From Alphaproteobacteria bacterium (GTDB taxonomy: Bacteria; Pseudomonadota; Alphaproteobacteria; Caulobacterales; Caulobacteraceae): a DNA stretch of 5,743 nucleotides. The position numbers were made by a program, and so were the translations under genes. This document shows positions 1-4,985 of this stretch, piece after piece (positions within the stretch are counted from its first letter, which is position 1; each line of letters starts with the position of its first letter). The notes below the pieces were generated by a model. That model saw only the letters and a program-made list of their open reading frames with translations. It did no database searches and was not told where the DNA came from. The DNA lies in the NCBI GenBank assembly GCA_018895795.1, contig JAHINZ010000244.1:1-5743 (forward strand), in the 5' to 3' direction.

Positions 1-61
1 AATATCCACTTCCCTCTTCGCGGAATTCGCGCTCATACTCTCCCTGTGTTGTTCAACATCT

Positions 62-73
62 GAAAGGAGGTGA
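62..73 (+). promoter_or_regulatory. Extended Shine-Dalgarno sequence (GAAAGGAGGTGA)
   Basis: The twelve bases GAAAGGAGGTGA are an uninterrupted complement of the 3' tail of 16S rRNA (TCACCTCCTTTC), far longer than the usual 4-6 base match. The core AGGAGG ends six bases before a GTG at 77, which is good spacing for initiation there. A short inverted repeat, TGTTG-TT-CAACA, lies just upstream at 47-58. No gene in the window other than the small ORF at 77-145 could use this site. Confidence 0.6.
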
Positions 74-76
74 CCA

Positions 77-145
77 GTGTCTCATTGTCTCCAACCGAGG
101 TCGCGCATCGTGACCTGGAGCCTGAAGATCGAGGTATCCGCCTAA
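77..145 (+). CDS. Possible small ORF of 22 codons, unknown function
   Basis: I do not recognise this peptide. A GTG six bases after an exceptionally strong Shine-Dalgarno sequence opens 22 codons ending in TAA; the product begins MSHCLQPRSR, ends LKIEVSA, and is basic in its first half. About three quarters of its codons end in G or C, more than in the competing frame from GTG 70 to TAG 171, which reads MTSVSLSPTEV onward but starts inside the ribosome-binding sequence. No signal peptide or membrane helix is visible. A terminator closes the unit 58 bases after the stop, so this looks like a self-contained short transcript. It could be a real small protein, a leader-type peptide, or a non-coding RNA whose SD-like stretch has another role. 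Confidence is low because so short an ORF has little statistical support. Confidence 0.35.
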   Translation: MSHCLQPRSRIVTWSLKIEVSA

Positions 146-190
146 AGGCGTTGAATCGCTTGAGGTTCTAGTCACGCCGCGCACTGCGGC
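98..190 (+). other. Series of small hairpins before the terminator
   Basis: Three short stems follow one another between the strong ribosome-binding site and the terminator. AGGTCGC pairs with GTGACCT at 98-116 with one G-U wobble and a five-base loop. CGCC-TAAA-GGCG lies at 139-150. GCCGC-GCACT-GCGGC lies at 176-190. With the terminator stem they would give a compact folded RNA of roughly 150-200 bases. Each stem alone could arise by chance in GC-rich DNA; only their succession in a terminated unit is suggestive. Confidence 0.3.
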
Positions 191-202
191 CACGACGATG
201 GA

Positions 203-235
203 GGGCCGTTCCGGGAAACCGGAACGGCCCTTTTT
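203..235 (+). terminator. Intrinsic terminator of the left-edge unit
   Basis: A perfect 12-bp stem (GGGCCGTTCCGG at 203-214, CCGGAACGGCCC at 219-230) is closed by a GAAA tetraloop and followed at once by TTTTT at 231-235. This is a classic rho-independent terminator on the plus strand. On the minus strand the stem is followed by TCCATCG rather than a T tract, so it would be at most a weak terminator for ivd, whose stop codon lies 28 bases away. Confidence 0.92.
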
Positions 236-262
236 CATGGCCGCGACGTCTCGGCGAAGACT

Positions 263-1417
263 TTAGCCGCCGACCAGTTCGCGACCGATCAGGAAGCGGC
301 GGATCTCGTTGGTGCCGGCGCCGATGTCGTAAAGCTTGGCGTCGCGCAGCAGGCGCTCGACCGGCCATTCCTTGGTGTAGCCGGCGCCGCCCAGGGCCTG
401 GATGGCCTCCAGACAAGCCTTCACGGCGTTTTCCGAGGCCAGCAGGATCGCGCCCGCCGCGTCGAACCGCGTGGTCTTGCCCGCATCACAGGCGCGCGCC
501 ACGGCATAGACATAGGCCCGCGCCGAGTTCAGGGCGACATACATGTCGGCCACCTTGCCCTGCATCAGCTGGAACGAGCCGATCGCCTGGCCAAACTGCT
601 TACGCTCGCGAACATAGGGCAAGACCACGTCCATACAGGCCTGCATGATGCCCAGCGGCCCGGCGGCCAGCACGGCCCGCTCGTAGTCCAACCCGCTCAT
701 CAGCACCCCCACGCCGCCGCCGACCGGGCCCATCACGTTCTCTTCCGGGACCTCGCAATCCTCGAACACCAGCTCGGCGGTGTCGGACCCGCGCATGCCC
801 ATCTTGTCGAGCTTCTTGCTGACGCTGAAACCCTTCATGCCCTTCTCGATCAGGAAGGCCGTGATGCCGCGCTCGCCGGTCTTGGCATAGACCACCAGGG
901 TGTCGGCGTGCGGCGCGTTGGTGATCCAGAACTTCGTGCCGTTCAGCACATAGCGGTCGCCTTTCAGCTCGGCCCGTAGCTTCATCGAGACGACGTCCGA
1001 GCCCGAGCCCGCCTCGCTCATGGCCAAGGAGCCGACATGCTCGCCGCTGATCAGCTTGGGTAGGTAGCGTTGCTTCTGCTCGGGCGTGCCCCAGCGGCGG
1101 ATCTGGTTGACGCAGAGATTGGAATGGGCGCCGTAGGACAGGCCCACCGAGGCCGAGGCGCGAGAGATCTCCTCCATCGCGATCACGTGCTCGAGATAGC
1201 CAAGACCCAGGCCGCCGAACTCTTCCTCGACCGTGATGCCATGCAGACCCAGGTCGCCCATCGGGACCCACAGTTCGCGCGGGAAGGTGTTGGTCTCATC
1301 GATCCGGGCGGCGATCGGCGCGATCTTGTCGGCCGCGAAGCGGGCGGTGGTGTCGCGGATCGCGTCGGCGGTTTCGCCCAACGCGAAGTCCATGGAGGGT
1401 GCGGAATTTGTCATCAT
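263..1417 (-). CDS. ivd: Isovaleryl-CoA dehydrogenase
   Basis: This is an acyl-CoA dehydrogenase that oxidises isovaleryl-CoA to 3-methylcrotonyl-CoA in leucine breakdown, using FAD and passing electrons to electron-transfer flavoprotein. Numbering is from the upstream ATG at 1429 (388 residues). The N-terminal helical domain runs to about 130. The middle beta domain contains LAMSEAGSGSD (135-145) and FWITN (167-171), which contact flavin and substrate. The C-terminal helical domain ends with GGAGYTKEWPVERLLRDAK and IGAGTNEIRR. The diagnostic residue is Glu250 in GLDYER, the catalytic base position peculiar to isovaleryl-CoA dehydrogenases; the usual Glu of medium-chain enzymes is replaced by Gly in DIGAGTNEIRR. 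The reading frame extends up to ATG 1429, but that ATG lies inside a probable -10 box and lacks a ribosome-binding site, so I start at the MMTNS methionine (1417), which would be leaderless or nearly so. The start at 1414 is equally possible. Length is normal and the gene appears intact. Confidence 0.95.
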   Translation of the reverse strand: MMTNSAPSMDFALGETADAIRDTTARFAADKIAPIAARIDETNTFPRELWVPMGDLGLHGITVEEEFGGLGLGYLEHVIAMEEISRASASVGLSYGAHSNLCVNQIRRWGTPEQKQRYLPKLISGEHVGSLAMSEAGSGSDVVSMKLRAELKGDRYVLNGTKFWITNAPHADTLVVYAKTGERGITAFLIEKGMKGFSVSKKLDKMGMRGSDTAELVFEDCEVPEENVMGPVGGGVGVLMSGLDYERAVLAAGPLGIMQACMDVVLPYVRERKQFGQAIGSFQLMQGKVADMYVALNSARAYVYAVARACDAGKTTRFDAAGAILLASENAVKACLEAIQALGGAGYTKEWPVERLLRDAKLYDIGAGTNEIRRFLIGRELVGG

Positions 1418-1424
1418 GCCCATT

Positions 1425-1451
1425 CGCATAGCACAAACGCCCGCGGGTCAA
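1425..1451 (-). promoter_or_regulatory. Probable housekeeping promoter of ivd
   Basis: On the minus strand, TTGACCC (hexamer TTGACC at 1446-1451) is followed after 12 bases by GCTATGCG (hexamer TATGCG at 1425-1430). This fits the Caulobacter sigma-73 pattern of TTGACGS, 10-14 bases, GCTANAWC, except for weak bases at the end of the -10. Transcription would begin near 1418-1417, at the ATG of the MMTNS start. The -35 lies in the loop and descending arm of the hairpin at 1436-1468. Confidence 0.5.
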
Positions 1452-1468
1452 CGAGACCCGCGGGCGTT
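1436..1468 (-). terminator. Strong hairpin, probable terminator of spmX
   Basis: A perfect 14-bp inverted repeat (1436-1449 and 1455-1468) with a five-base loop lies 27 bases past the spmX stop. In the minus-strand RNA the ascending arm begins AACGCCCGCGGG and the descending arm ends GGGCGTT followed by TGTG, giving only a short, interrupted U-rich tail. It most likely ends the spmX transcript, perhaps imperfectly. The plus-strand reading has no T tract and no plus-strand gene to terminate. Confidence 0.7.
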
Positions 1469-1495
1469 CATACTCACCAGCCTCTGGGCTGGGAT

Positions 1496-2773
1496 CTAGT
1501 CGTCGTCACCCACATCCGGGCCGGCTAGCTTGCGGAGCAAAAGATAGGCCGAAACCACGAAACAGATCGCCCCGACCATGCTGGCGCCGTAGCCGAACAT
1601 CTTGATCTGCGAGAAGCCCGGGCCGGAGGCCACGGTCAGGATCCACAGCACCCCGCCGCTGAACATCGCCAGGCCCAAAACGCCGAGGCTGAGCAGCAGG
1701 CTCAGATTGCCGAAACGCGGGGTTTCGGGCTCGGAGAACGGCACGTCCAGCGCGCTGAGCGCCACATCCTCGCTGGTCGAAAACCCATCCAGATTGAATA
1801 CCGACGGCGATGTCCGCGTGGCGGTTTCAAACAAGGTCGGCTCGGCGGCGGCGATCGGCGGCGGCGTGAACGTCGGGACCTCGGCGACAGGCGCCGGCTC
1901 CGGCCGGAAGACGGACTCCGAGGTCAGGTTGAAGGGCGTCGAAGCGGCCGGCGCTTCCGGTTCCTCATAGAACACCGCGACAGGCGGCGCGGCGGCGGGA
2001 ATCGGCAGCTCCGGCAGACCAAGATCGTCCCGATGGACGGGCTCGGCGGCGGGCGCGGAAACCGGCTTGGTCGGTACGTCCGGCAGGATCGCTTCCAGAC
2101 GCGCGCCGACGGCGGCGGCGGCCTGCTCGCTGGCGGTGGGCGCGTCTTCGTCGGGGATCGCCAGGGTCAGGGGCGCCGCGTCTTCACGTTCCACCACCGC
2201 CCGATCGCCCTCGAACCGAGCCATGACGGCGGCGGGCGTTTGCTTGGGCACGGCGCAACTGGCGTCGTAGTCGACCTTGGGACGCAAGATCGGGCTAGGC
2301 GAGGCGATCCACACGCCGTCGGCCGGCGTCAGGAACAGCGCCTTCTCGGCGGAGCGACGGCGGACCAGGGCGTCGATGACGATACGTTCGCCCTCGAAGT
2401 CGGCCTTGCGCCACATCTCCATGGCGCAGGCGGCCTGCAGCAGCGAACCTTCATTGATCCGGCGCAGAACGCCGGAGCGCACGAAATTGTCGAGCCCGAT
2501 ATTGAAAGCGAAACAGACCAGCGCGTCGAACTGATTCTGGTTCAGCGGCGCGTAGGTTTGTTCGTTGACCGCATGAGCCACCGAAATGAGATCGTAGAGC
2601 AGGAGCGCCTCGGCGTCCTTCTCGGAGACAGTCGCCCCACCGCGTGCGGTGAGCGTGTGGCCGTAGCCGATTGTCCAGCGACCGTCAGGCAGCTGAGCAG
2701 CCTTCATTCGGTAGCCTTCGAATCTCTTGATGAGATCGACGGCGGCGCGGGAGACCTGATGACGCGGTTTCAT
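1496..2773 (-). CDS. spmX: SpmX: lysozyme-like polarity factor, DivJ localiser
   Basis: SpmX marks the nascent stalked pole of Caulobacter, where it recruits and stimulates the histidine kinase DivJ. In Asticcacaulis it also positions stalks. Of 425 residues, 1-150 form a phage-lysozyme (GH24) domain with FEGY (18-21) and GRWTIGYGHT (31-40). Aligned on T4 lysozyme, Glu19 matches catalytic Glu11 and Thr34 matches Thr26, but Leu28 stands where catalytic Asp20 should be, as expected for the co-opted, largely detoxified SpmX muramidase domain. Residues 150-350 are a Pro/Ala/Glu-rich, probably disordered linker. Two membrane helices follow (about 357-380 and 392-414), then an acidic tail, PDVGDDD. 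There is no signal peptide, and the helical hairpin puts both ends on one side of the inner membrane, so the lysozyme domain is probably cytoplasmic. The ATG at 2773 has only a weak AGG upstream. A sigma-54 element precedes the gene, fitting known TacA control. A plain endolysin is unlikely given linker and anchor. Confidence 0.93.
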   Translation of the reverse strand: MKPRHQVSRAAVDLIKRFEGYRMKAAQLPDGRWTIGYGHTLTARGGATVSEKDAEALLLYDLISVAHAVNEQTYAPLNQNQFDALVCFAFNIGLDNFVRSGVLRRINEGSLLQAACAMEMWRKADFEGERIVIDALVRRRSAEKALFLTPADGVWIASPSPILRPKVDYDASCAVPKQTPAAVMARFEGDRAVVEREDAAPLTLAIPDEDAPTASEQAAAAVGARLEAILPDVPTKPVSAPAAEPVHRDDLGLPELPIPAAAPPVAVFYEEPEAPAASTPFNLTSESVFRPEPAPVAEVPTFTPPPIAAAEPTLFETATRTSPSVFNLDGFSTSEDVALSALDVPFSEPETPRFGNLSLLLSLGVLGLAMFSGGVLWILTVASGPGFSQIKMFGYGASMVGAICFVVSAYLLLRKLAGPDVGDDD

Positions 2774-2826
2774 CGCCTAGAATGACCCAGTTTGAGACAG
2801 ACGCGGATGCGTTCGTCTCTCTCCCG

Positions 2827-2841
2827 GCAAGATAGGGGCCG
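2827..2841 (-). promoter_or_regulatory. Sigma-54 (-24/-12) promoter of spmX
   Basis: On the minus strand, CGGCCCC, four bases and TTGC match the RpoN pattern TGGCACG-N4-TTGC, with the invariant GG (-24) and GC (-12) ten bases apart as required. Transcription would start near 2816-2814, leaving a leader of roughly 40 bases before the spmX ATG. In Caulobacter, spmX is known to be activated by the sigma-54 activator TacA, so position and type fit. No activator site was identified with certainty; a small inverted repeat, TCCCG-TGACG-CGGGA (2852-2866), lies just upstream but is closer than usual for an enhancer site. Confidence 0.7.
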
Positions 2842-2876
2842 CTTTGGCTGTTCCCGTGACGCGGGAGCGAATTTTC

Positions 2877-4331
2877 TCAGGTCAGCAGCAGGGCCGCGAT
2901 CAGCAGGACCGCGAAAAAGCCCGTGAAATCCGTCAGGAAGGTCACGAAGATCGAGGACGACACCGCCGGATCACGTCCCATCTTCTCCAGGGCCAGCGGC
3001 GCGAGGATGCCGCCAACGGCCGCCGTCACGATATTGGTGACCAGGGCCAGACCCACGATGATCGCGAGTTTTCCGTGATGATCCTCCGGCCCGAAGACAA
3101 GATAGGTGGCGGCGCCCATCACCAGCGCAAGACACAGGCCATTGACCACGCCCACCGATAACTCGCGCAGAATGATCCGGCGGGCATTGGCCGTGGTCAG
3201 CTCCTTGCTGGCCAGGGCGCGGACGGCCACGGCAAGGGTCTGGGTGCCGGCATTGCCGCCCAGGGACGAGACGATCGGCATCAGGATGGCCAGGGCCACC
3301 AACTTGGCGATCTCGGCCTTGAACACCGCCACGCCGCTGACGGCGATCGTCGCTGTGACCAGATTGAGCAACAGCCAGGGCAGGCGCGCCTTGACGATAT
3401 CGACCACGCTGGCGTCGCGCCCGGCGTCCGACACGCCGGCCAGGGCCAGGATGTCGGCTTCCGCCTCGTCGCGAATGACCTCGACGATGTCATCCACGGT
3501 GATCTGGCCCACCAGCCGCCCGCCGGATTCGACCACGGGCGCGCTGATCAGGTGATATTTGTCGAAGATATAGGCCACCTCGCCCTGGCCCATCTCGACC
3601 GGGATTTCGGTGACCGCTTCCATCAGCTCGCTCAGCGGCGTGTCGCGGCGGCTGCGCAACAGCAGGCTGATCGGGATGGCCCCCACCGGCTTGTAGGTCG
3701 GGTCCACCACATAGACGTCGAAGAACAGCTCAGGCAGGGAGTCGCCGGACTCGCGCACGTGGTCGATGGTGTGGCCGACACTCCAGAATTCCGGCGCCGC
3801 CAGGAACTCGCGCTGCATCAGGCGGCCGGCGGTCTCGTCCTCGTAGGATAGGGTGGTCTCGATGGCCGCGCGATCGGTCTCGCCCATGGCCGCCAGCACC
3901 TGATAGCGCTTGGCGTCGTCCAGGTCGTCGATGACATCGGCGGCGTCGTCGGTGTCGAGCTCCTCGAGCGCCCGCGCCAGGGCGACCGACGGCGTGGCCT
4001 CCAGCACCTCCTCGCGAAGGTTCTCATCCAGCTCGGCCAGGATCTCGCCCAGGGCCTCGGGATCGAGAAGCGGGATCACCTCTTCGCGATAGGCCGAGGA
4101 CAGAAAGCCCATCAGATCGGCGACGTCGGCGGGCTCCAGCGCCCCGACCAGCTCGCGCAGGCGCTCGGTCTTGCCGCTGTCGGCGGCGTCGATCACCATC
4201 TCGACATATTCGGGATTGAGCGCGTAGTCGTCGCCCAGGGCGAGGTCTTCGAGGTCCTCGGGAATCGTCACCTCGGGGAAGGCGACGCCGTCCAGCGCGT
4301 CATCGGTCAGTTCGGCGATGTCCCGGGTCAT
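2877..4331 (-). CDS. mgtE: MgtE-type magnesium transporter
   Basis: This is an inner-membrane Mg2+ channel/transporter that works as a homodimer gated by cytoplasmic Mg2+. Of 484 residues, about 40-165 form the MgtE N-terminal superhelical domain, which is strongly acidic (for example DTDDAADVIDDLDD at 126-139), as expected for a Mg2+-sensing gate. Two CBS domains follow (about 172-232 and 236-295), then a connecting helix. The five-helix pore spans about 317-483. Visible pore motifs are MPIVSSLGGNAGTQ (351-364) and DPAVSSSIFVTFLTD (454-468), whose Asp468 corresponds to the Mg2+-binding Asp of TM5 in the Thermus protein. Length is slightly above the usual 450, through an acidic N-terminal extension. 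The start is well supported: AGGAGG lies five bases before the ATG. tRNA-Leu lies upstream on the same strand and spmX 103 bases downstream. I saw no M-box riboswitch in the 161-base upstream gap, so sensing may rest on the protein itself. Confidence 0.95.
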   Translation of the reverse strand: MTRDIAELTDDALDGVAFPEVTIPEDLEDLALGDDYALNPEYVEMVIDAADSGKTERLRELVGALEPADVADLMGFLSSAYREEVIPLLDPEALGEILAELDENLREEVLEATPSVALARALEELDTDDAADVIDDLDDAKRYQVLAAMGETDRAAIETTLSYEDETAGRLMQREFLAAPEFWSVGHTIDHVRESGDSLPELFFDVYVVDPTYKPVGAIPISLLLRSRRDTPLSELMEAVTEIPVEMGQGEVAYIFDKYHLISAPVVESGGRLVGQITVDDIVEVIRDEAEADILALAGVSDAGRDASVVDIVKARLPWLLLNLVTATIAVSGVAVFKAEIAKLVALAILMPIVSSLGGNAGTQTLAVAVRALASKELTTANARRIILRELSVGVVNGLCLALVMGAATYLVFGPEDHHGKLAIIVGLALVTNIVTAAVGGILAPLALEKMGRDPAVSSSIFVTFLTDFTGFFAVLLIAALLLT

Positions 4332-4429
4332 GGGGGCCTCCTGAGCTTTCGAGAGCGGTGGCGCTGCGGGCTTGTTTCCGATCGGGGGGCGGGCTCGCTT
4401 CCCAAAAGGAAGGCAAGGCCTGAAACGAT

Positions 4430-4477
4430 TAGAGCGCGCCTCGCGAGTCGGAAACCGATTTCGCCAAACGCGCTCTA
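4430..4477. repeat. Palindromic intergenic element (TAGAGCGCG ... CGCGCTCTA)
   Basis: Nine-base perfect arms, TAGAGCGCG (4430-4438) and CGCGCTCTA (4469-4477), enclose two smaller palindromes: CTCGCGAG (4440-4447) and TCGG-AAA-CCGA (4448-4458). The overall form, AGAGCG ends around a central GGAAACCG-like core, resembles dispersed palindromic repeats familiar in alphaproteobacterial intergenic regions. That it is repeated elsewhere in the genome is inferred, since only one copy is in this window. It lies between tRNA-Leu and mgtE and might help end or process the tRNA transcript, although no U tract follows. Confidence 0.55.
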
Positions 4478-4492
4478 GTCCTAGATCTCACC

Positions 4493-4579
4493 TGGTGCGG
4501 TCGAGAAGACTCGAACTTCCACGCCCTTTCGGGCACAGCGACCTCAACGCTGCGCGTCTACCAATTCCGCCACGACCGC
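4493..4579 (-). tRNA. tRNA-Leu, anticodon GAG
   Basis: The minus strand folds into a complete 87-base class II tRNA. The acceptor stem GCGGTCG/CGACCGC is followed by discriminator A and an encoded CCA. The D arm is GCG-GAATTGGTAGA-CGC. The anticodon stem is CAGCG/CGCTG around the loop TTGAGGT, with anticodon GAG at 4543-4545. A long variable arm carries GCCC-GAAA-GGGC, typical of leucine tRNAs, and the T arm has TTCGAGT. It reads the CTC and CTT leucine codons; CTC is common in GC-rich genomes. It lies 84 bases downstream of the FliN-like gene on the same strand. I could not name a promoter confidently, though GCTACC about 15 bases upstream of the 5' end could be part of a -10. Confidence 0.97.
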
Positions 4580-4663
4580 ACGTGGTGAGGCGCGGCAGGT
4601 AGCAAACTGAATCTGGTTTGGGAAGAGCCGAGTTGTCCTGAGGACGAAACTAACTGGGCGCCG

Positions 4664-4915
4664 TCAGACGCCGCCGGCCATGTAGTCATAGACGTCGGCG
4701 GCGCGCGTCACCTGGATGGCGATGCGATCGTCGGTGATCTGGATCTCGCCGCGGGCGATGGGGTGGTTGTTGGCCAGGATCCAGACCTCATCATTGGTCT
4801 TGGCGTCCAGCGGGATCACCGCGCCGCGGCCCATGCGCAGCAGCTGCTGCATGGGTAGAATCGAGCGCCCCAAAAGAACGGAGATCTCGACATTGACGGC
4901 GTTGACCTGGCTCAC
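4664..4915 (-). CDS. FliN/SpoA-domain protein, single-domain (flagellar switch type)
   Basis: An 83-residue protein consisting almost wholly of one SpoA (FliN/SctQ C-terminal) domain. The family pattern is clear: VEISVLLGRS (9-18), then QLLRMGRGAVIPLD (24-37), then ILANNHPIARGEI (46-58) with the hallmark ARGE, and a final beta strand ending IQVTRAADVYDYM (67-79). FliN forms the C-ring of the flagellar motor switch with FliG and FliM, and also takes part in export. Here the protein lacks the N-terminal extension common in FliN and sits away from any flagellar operon. In Caulobacter the main fliN lies in the fliF-fliG-flbE-fliN-flbD cluster, so this is probably a second, orphan copy; I therefore give no symbol. 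The start is a GTG (4913-4915), with AGGGA nine bases upstream as a modest ribosome-binding site. It is divergent from lipB across 70 bases. A role in the motor is plausible but unproven. Confidence 0.85.
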   Translation of the reverse strand: MSQVNAVNVEISVLLGRSILPMQQLLRMGRGAVIPLDAKTNDEVWILANNHPIARGEIQITDDRIAIQVTRAADVYDYMAGGV

Positions 4916-4936
4916 GAACTAAGGTCCCTGAATCGA

Positions 4937-4958
4937 CACGCGACCATTCTTGGTCGCG
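4937..4958. promoter_or_regulatory. Inverted repeat between fliN-like gene and lipB
   Basis: ACGCGACC (4937-4944) and GGTCGCGT (4951-4958) are perfect 8-bp arms around ATTCTT, in the 70-base divergent space. No T tract follows on either strand, so it is not a terminator. It overlaps the possible -35 of lipB and the possible -10 of the fliN-like gene, a position that would suit an operator for a dimeric repressor. It could equally form a hairpin in the 5' leader. Confidence 0.45.
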
Positions 4959-4972
4959 TCCTCGAGTTTGCA
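4945..4972 (-). promoter_or_regulatory. Tentative promoter of the fliN-like gene
   Basis: On the minus strand, TTGCAA (4967-4972) is followed after 16 bases by AAGAAT (4945-4950), about 30 bases before the GTG start. The two elements interlock with the lipB promoter candidate on the other strand. No sigma-54 or sigma-28 flagellar promoter was recognised here. Confidence 0.25.
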
Positions 4973-4976
4973 AGAA
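4949..4976 (+). promoter_or_regulatory. Tentative lipB promoter
   Basis: TTGGTC (4949-4954) and AAGAAT (4971-4976) are separated by 16 bases, and the -10 candidate lies nine bases before the ATG at 4986. This would give a leaderless or nearly leaderless mRNA, which is common in Caulobacter. Both hexamers deviate from consensus, and a competing promoter may lie inside the first codons (TTGATC at 4990-4995, 17 bases, AATAAA at 5013-5018). Confidence 0.3.
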
Positions 4977-4985
4977 TAGGGCCGT

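Noticed and set aside
600..1271. Long minus-strand alternative frame within ivd (223 codons)
   Set aside because: It is rich in Arg, Gly and Pro with no recognisable domain, and fully covered by the well-supported ivd frame.
1496..2773. spmX as a prophage endolysin
   Set aside because: No holin, spanin or other phage genes are nearby; the long linker, two C-terminal helices and lost catalytic Asp fit SpmX instead.
2033..2785. Long plus-strand open frame opposite spmX (250 codons)
   Set aside because: It is antisense to the Pro/Ala-rich linker and lysozyme domain of spmX; its translation is low-complexity and matches no family, as expected for a GC-rich mirror frame.
2852..2866. TCCCG/CGGGA hairpin as the mgtE terminator
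   Set aside because: The stem is only five base pairs and no T tract follows on the minus strand, so it cannot be called a terminator.
4332..4492. M-box (Mg2+) riboswitch upstream of mgtE
   Set aside because: The 161-base gap is occupied by the palindromic element and an unrelated small hairpin (CTTCC/GGAAG at 4398-4412); no M-box-like architecture was recognised.
4493..4579. tRNA-Leu as an integration site for a mobile element
   Set aside because: No integrase, no duplicated tRNA 3' end and no change in gene character on either side were seen; neighbours are ordinary chromosomal genes.
4372..4602. Plus-strand open frame of 76 codons between mgtE and the fliN-like gene
   Set aside because: It runs through the tRNA-Leu gene in antisense and through the palindromic element; no ribosome-binding site or similarity.
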